From Patescibacteria group bacterium (GTDB taxonomy: Bacteria > Patescibacteriota > Minisyncoccia > Phycocordibacterales > UBA9973), in assembly GCA_030916575.1 (NCBI GenBank), contig JAUPWJ010000077.1:1-22550 (forward strand): a stretch of 22,550 bases of DNA, written 5' to 3'. The notes beneath the pieces were generated by a model. It had not been told where the DNA came from and did not search any database. It saw only the letters and a program-made list of their open reading frames with translations. Below are positions 22,428 to 22,550 of this stretch, piece by piece (the first letter of the stretch is position 1; each line of letters begins with the position of its first letter). The translations under genes were made by a program, and so were the position numbers.

Positions 22428-22550
22428 TTACAAAATTGTATCTTCAACAATCTGCCCGTCGCGTACAAAAATCAACCTCTGTGCCATTCTTGCAAATTCC
22501 TCTTCATGCGTAACCATAATAATTGTTTGCCCTTCTTGATGTAGTCGAAG
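22428..22550 (-). CDS. ABC transporter ATP-binding protein, C-terminal fragment (cut by window end)
   Basis: The last 40 codons of a gene that begins beyond the window. The translation contains TIIMVTHEEEFARMAQRL, with the H-loop His in the VTHEEE pattern, then IFVRDGQIVEDTIL before TAA. This is the usual end of MacB/LolD-type ABC ATPases, which work with FtsX-like permeases in export or lipoprotein release. The Walker A, signature and Walker B motifs lie outside the window, so the exact subfamily cannot be fixed. Confidence 0.88.
   Translation of the reverse strand, partial: LRLHQEGQTIIMVTHEEEFARMAQRLIFVRDGQIVEDTIL

Noticed and set aside
349..22550. TGA recoded as glycine, as in Gracilibacteria and SR1
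   Set aside because: No TGA is used as a stop here, but the genes are also full length with TGA read as stop, so there is no sense use of TGA. The absence fits AT bias.

Overview
The window is AT-rich, gene-dense bacterial DNA and most resembles a Patescibacteria (Candidate Phyla Radiation, Parcubacteria-like) genome. Grounds: a DUF5663-type small protein, a compact type IV pilus cluster with no secretin (PilQ) gene as expected for cells without a classical outer membrane, gene gaps of only a few bases, and nearly exclusive TAA stops (22 TAA, one TAG, no TGA among the genes listed). The taxonomic call is inference; no marker gene settles it.

Layout. (1) 1-348: a GC-rich stem-loop, tRNA-Ser(GGA) on the minus strand, and a good promoter facing right. 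(2) 349-4997, plus strand: a DUF5663-like protein and a 1440-residue membrane-associated protein carrying a GT2-type glycosyltransferase domain. (3) 5009-19061, minus strand: the type IV pilus/competence cluster. In transcription order it reads pilM (broken in two), pilN, pilO, a Thr/Pro-rich PilP-like protein, pilB, a lone CheY-like receiver, pilT, pilC, two tandem related pilins, the prepilin peptidase pilD, four minor pseudopilins (FimT/GspH-, PilW-, PilV- and PilX/GspK-like) and ligA. (4) 19100-20960, plus strand: comF and a stand-alone ATP-grasp enzyme resembling the cyanophycin-synthetase ligase domain. (5) 20962-22550, minus strand: an unrecognised 165-residue protein, a three-helix membrane protein, an intergenic stretch with two strong stem-loops, and the C-terminus of an ABC transporter ATPase cut by the window end.

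How the genes fit. PilM/N/O and the PilP-like protein would form the inner-membrane alignment complex. PilB extends and PilT retracts the pilus through the PilC platform. PilD processes the pilins, and the pseudopilins would prime the fibre. The divergent comF and the trailing ligA suggest the pilus serves DNA uptake.

Most notable: two pilus genes each carry one in-frame TAA with no other disruption. The upstream pilin has TAA at codon 5 of its prepilin leader. PilM has TAA at codon 264, one codon before an ATG. TAA is the working stop of every other pilus gene here, so reassignment is very unlikely. Recent decay, sequence error or strain variation, or termination-reinitiation (a genuinely split PilM) are the live options.
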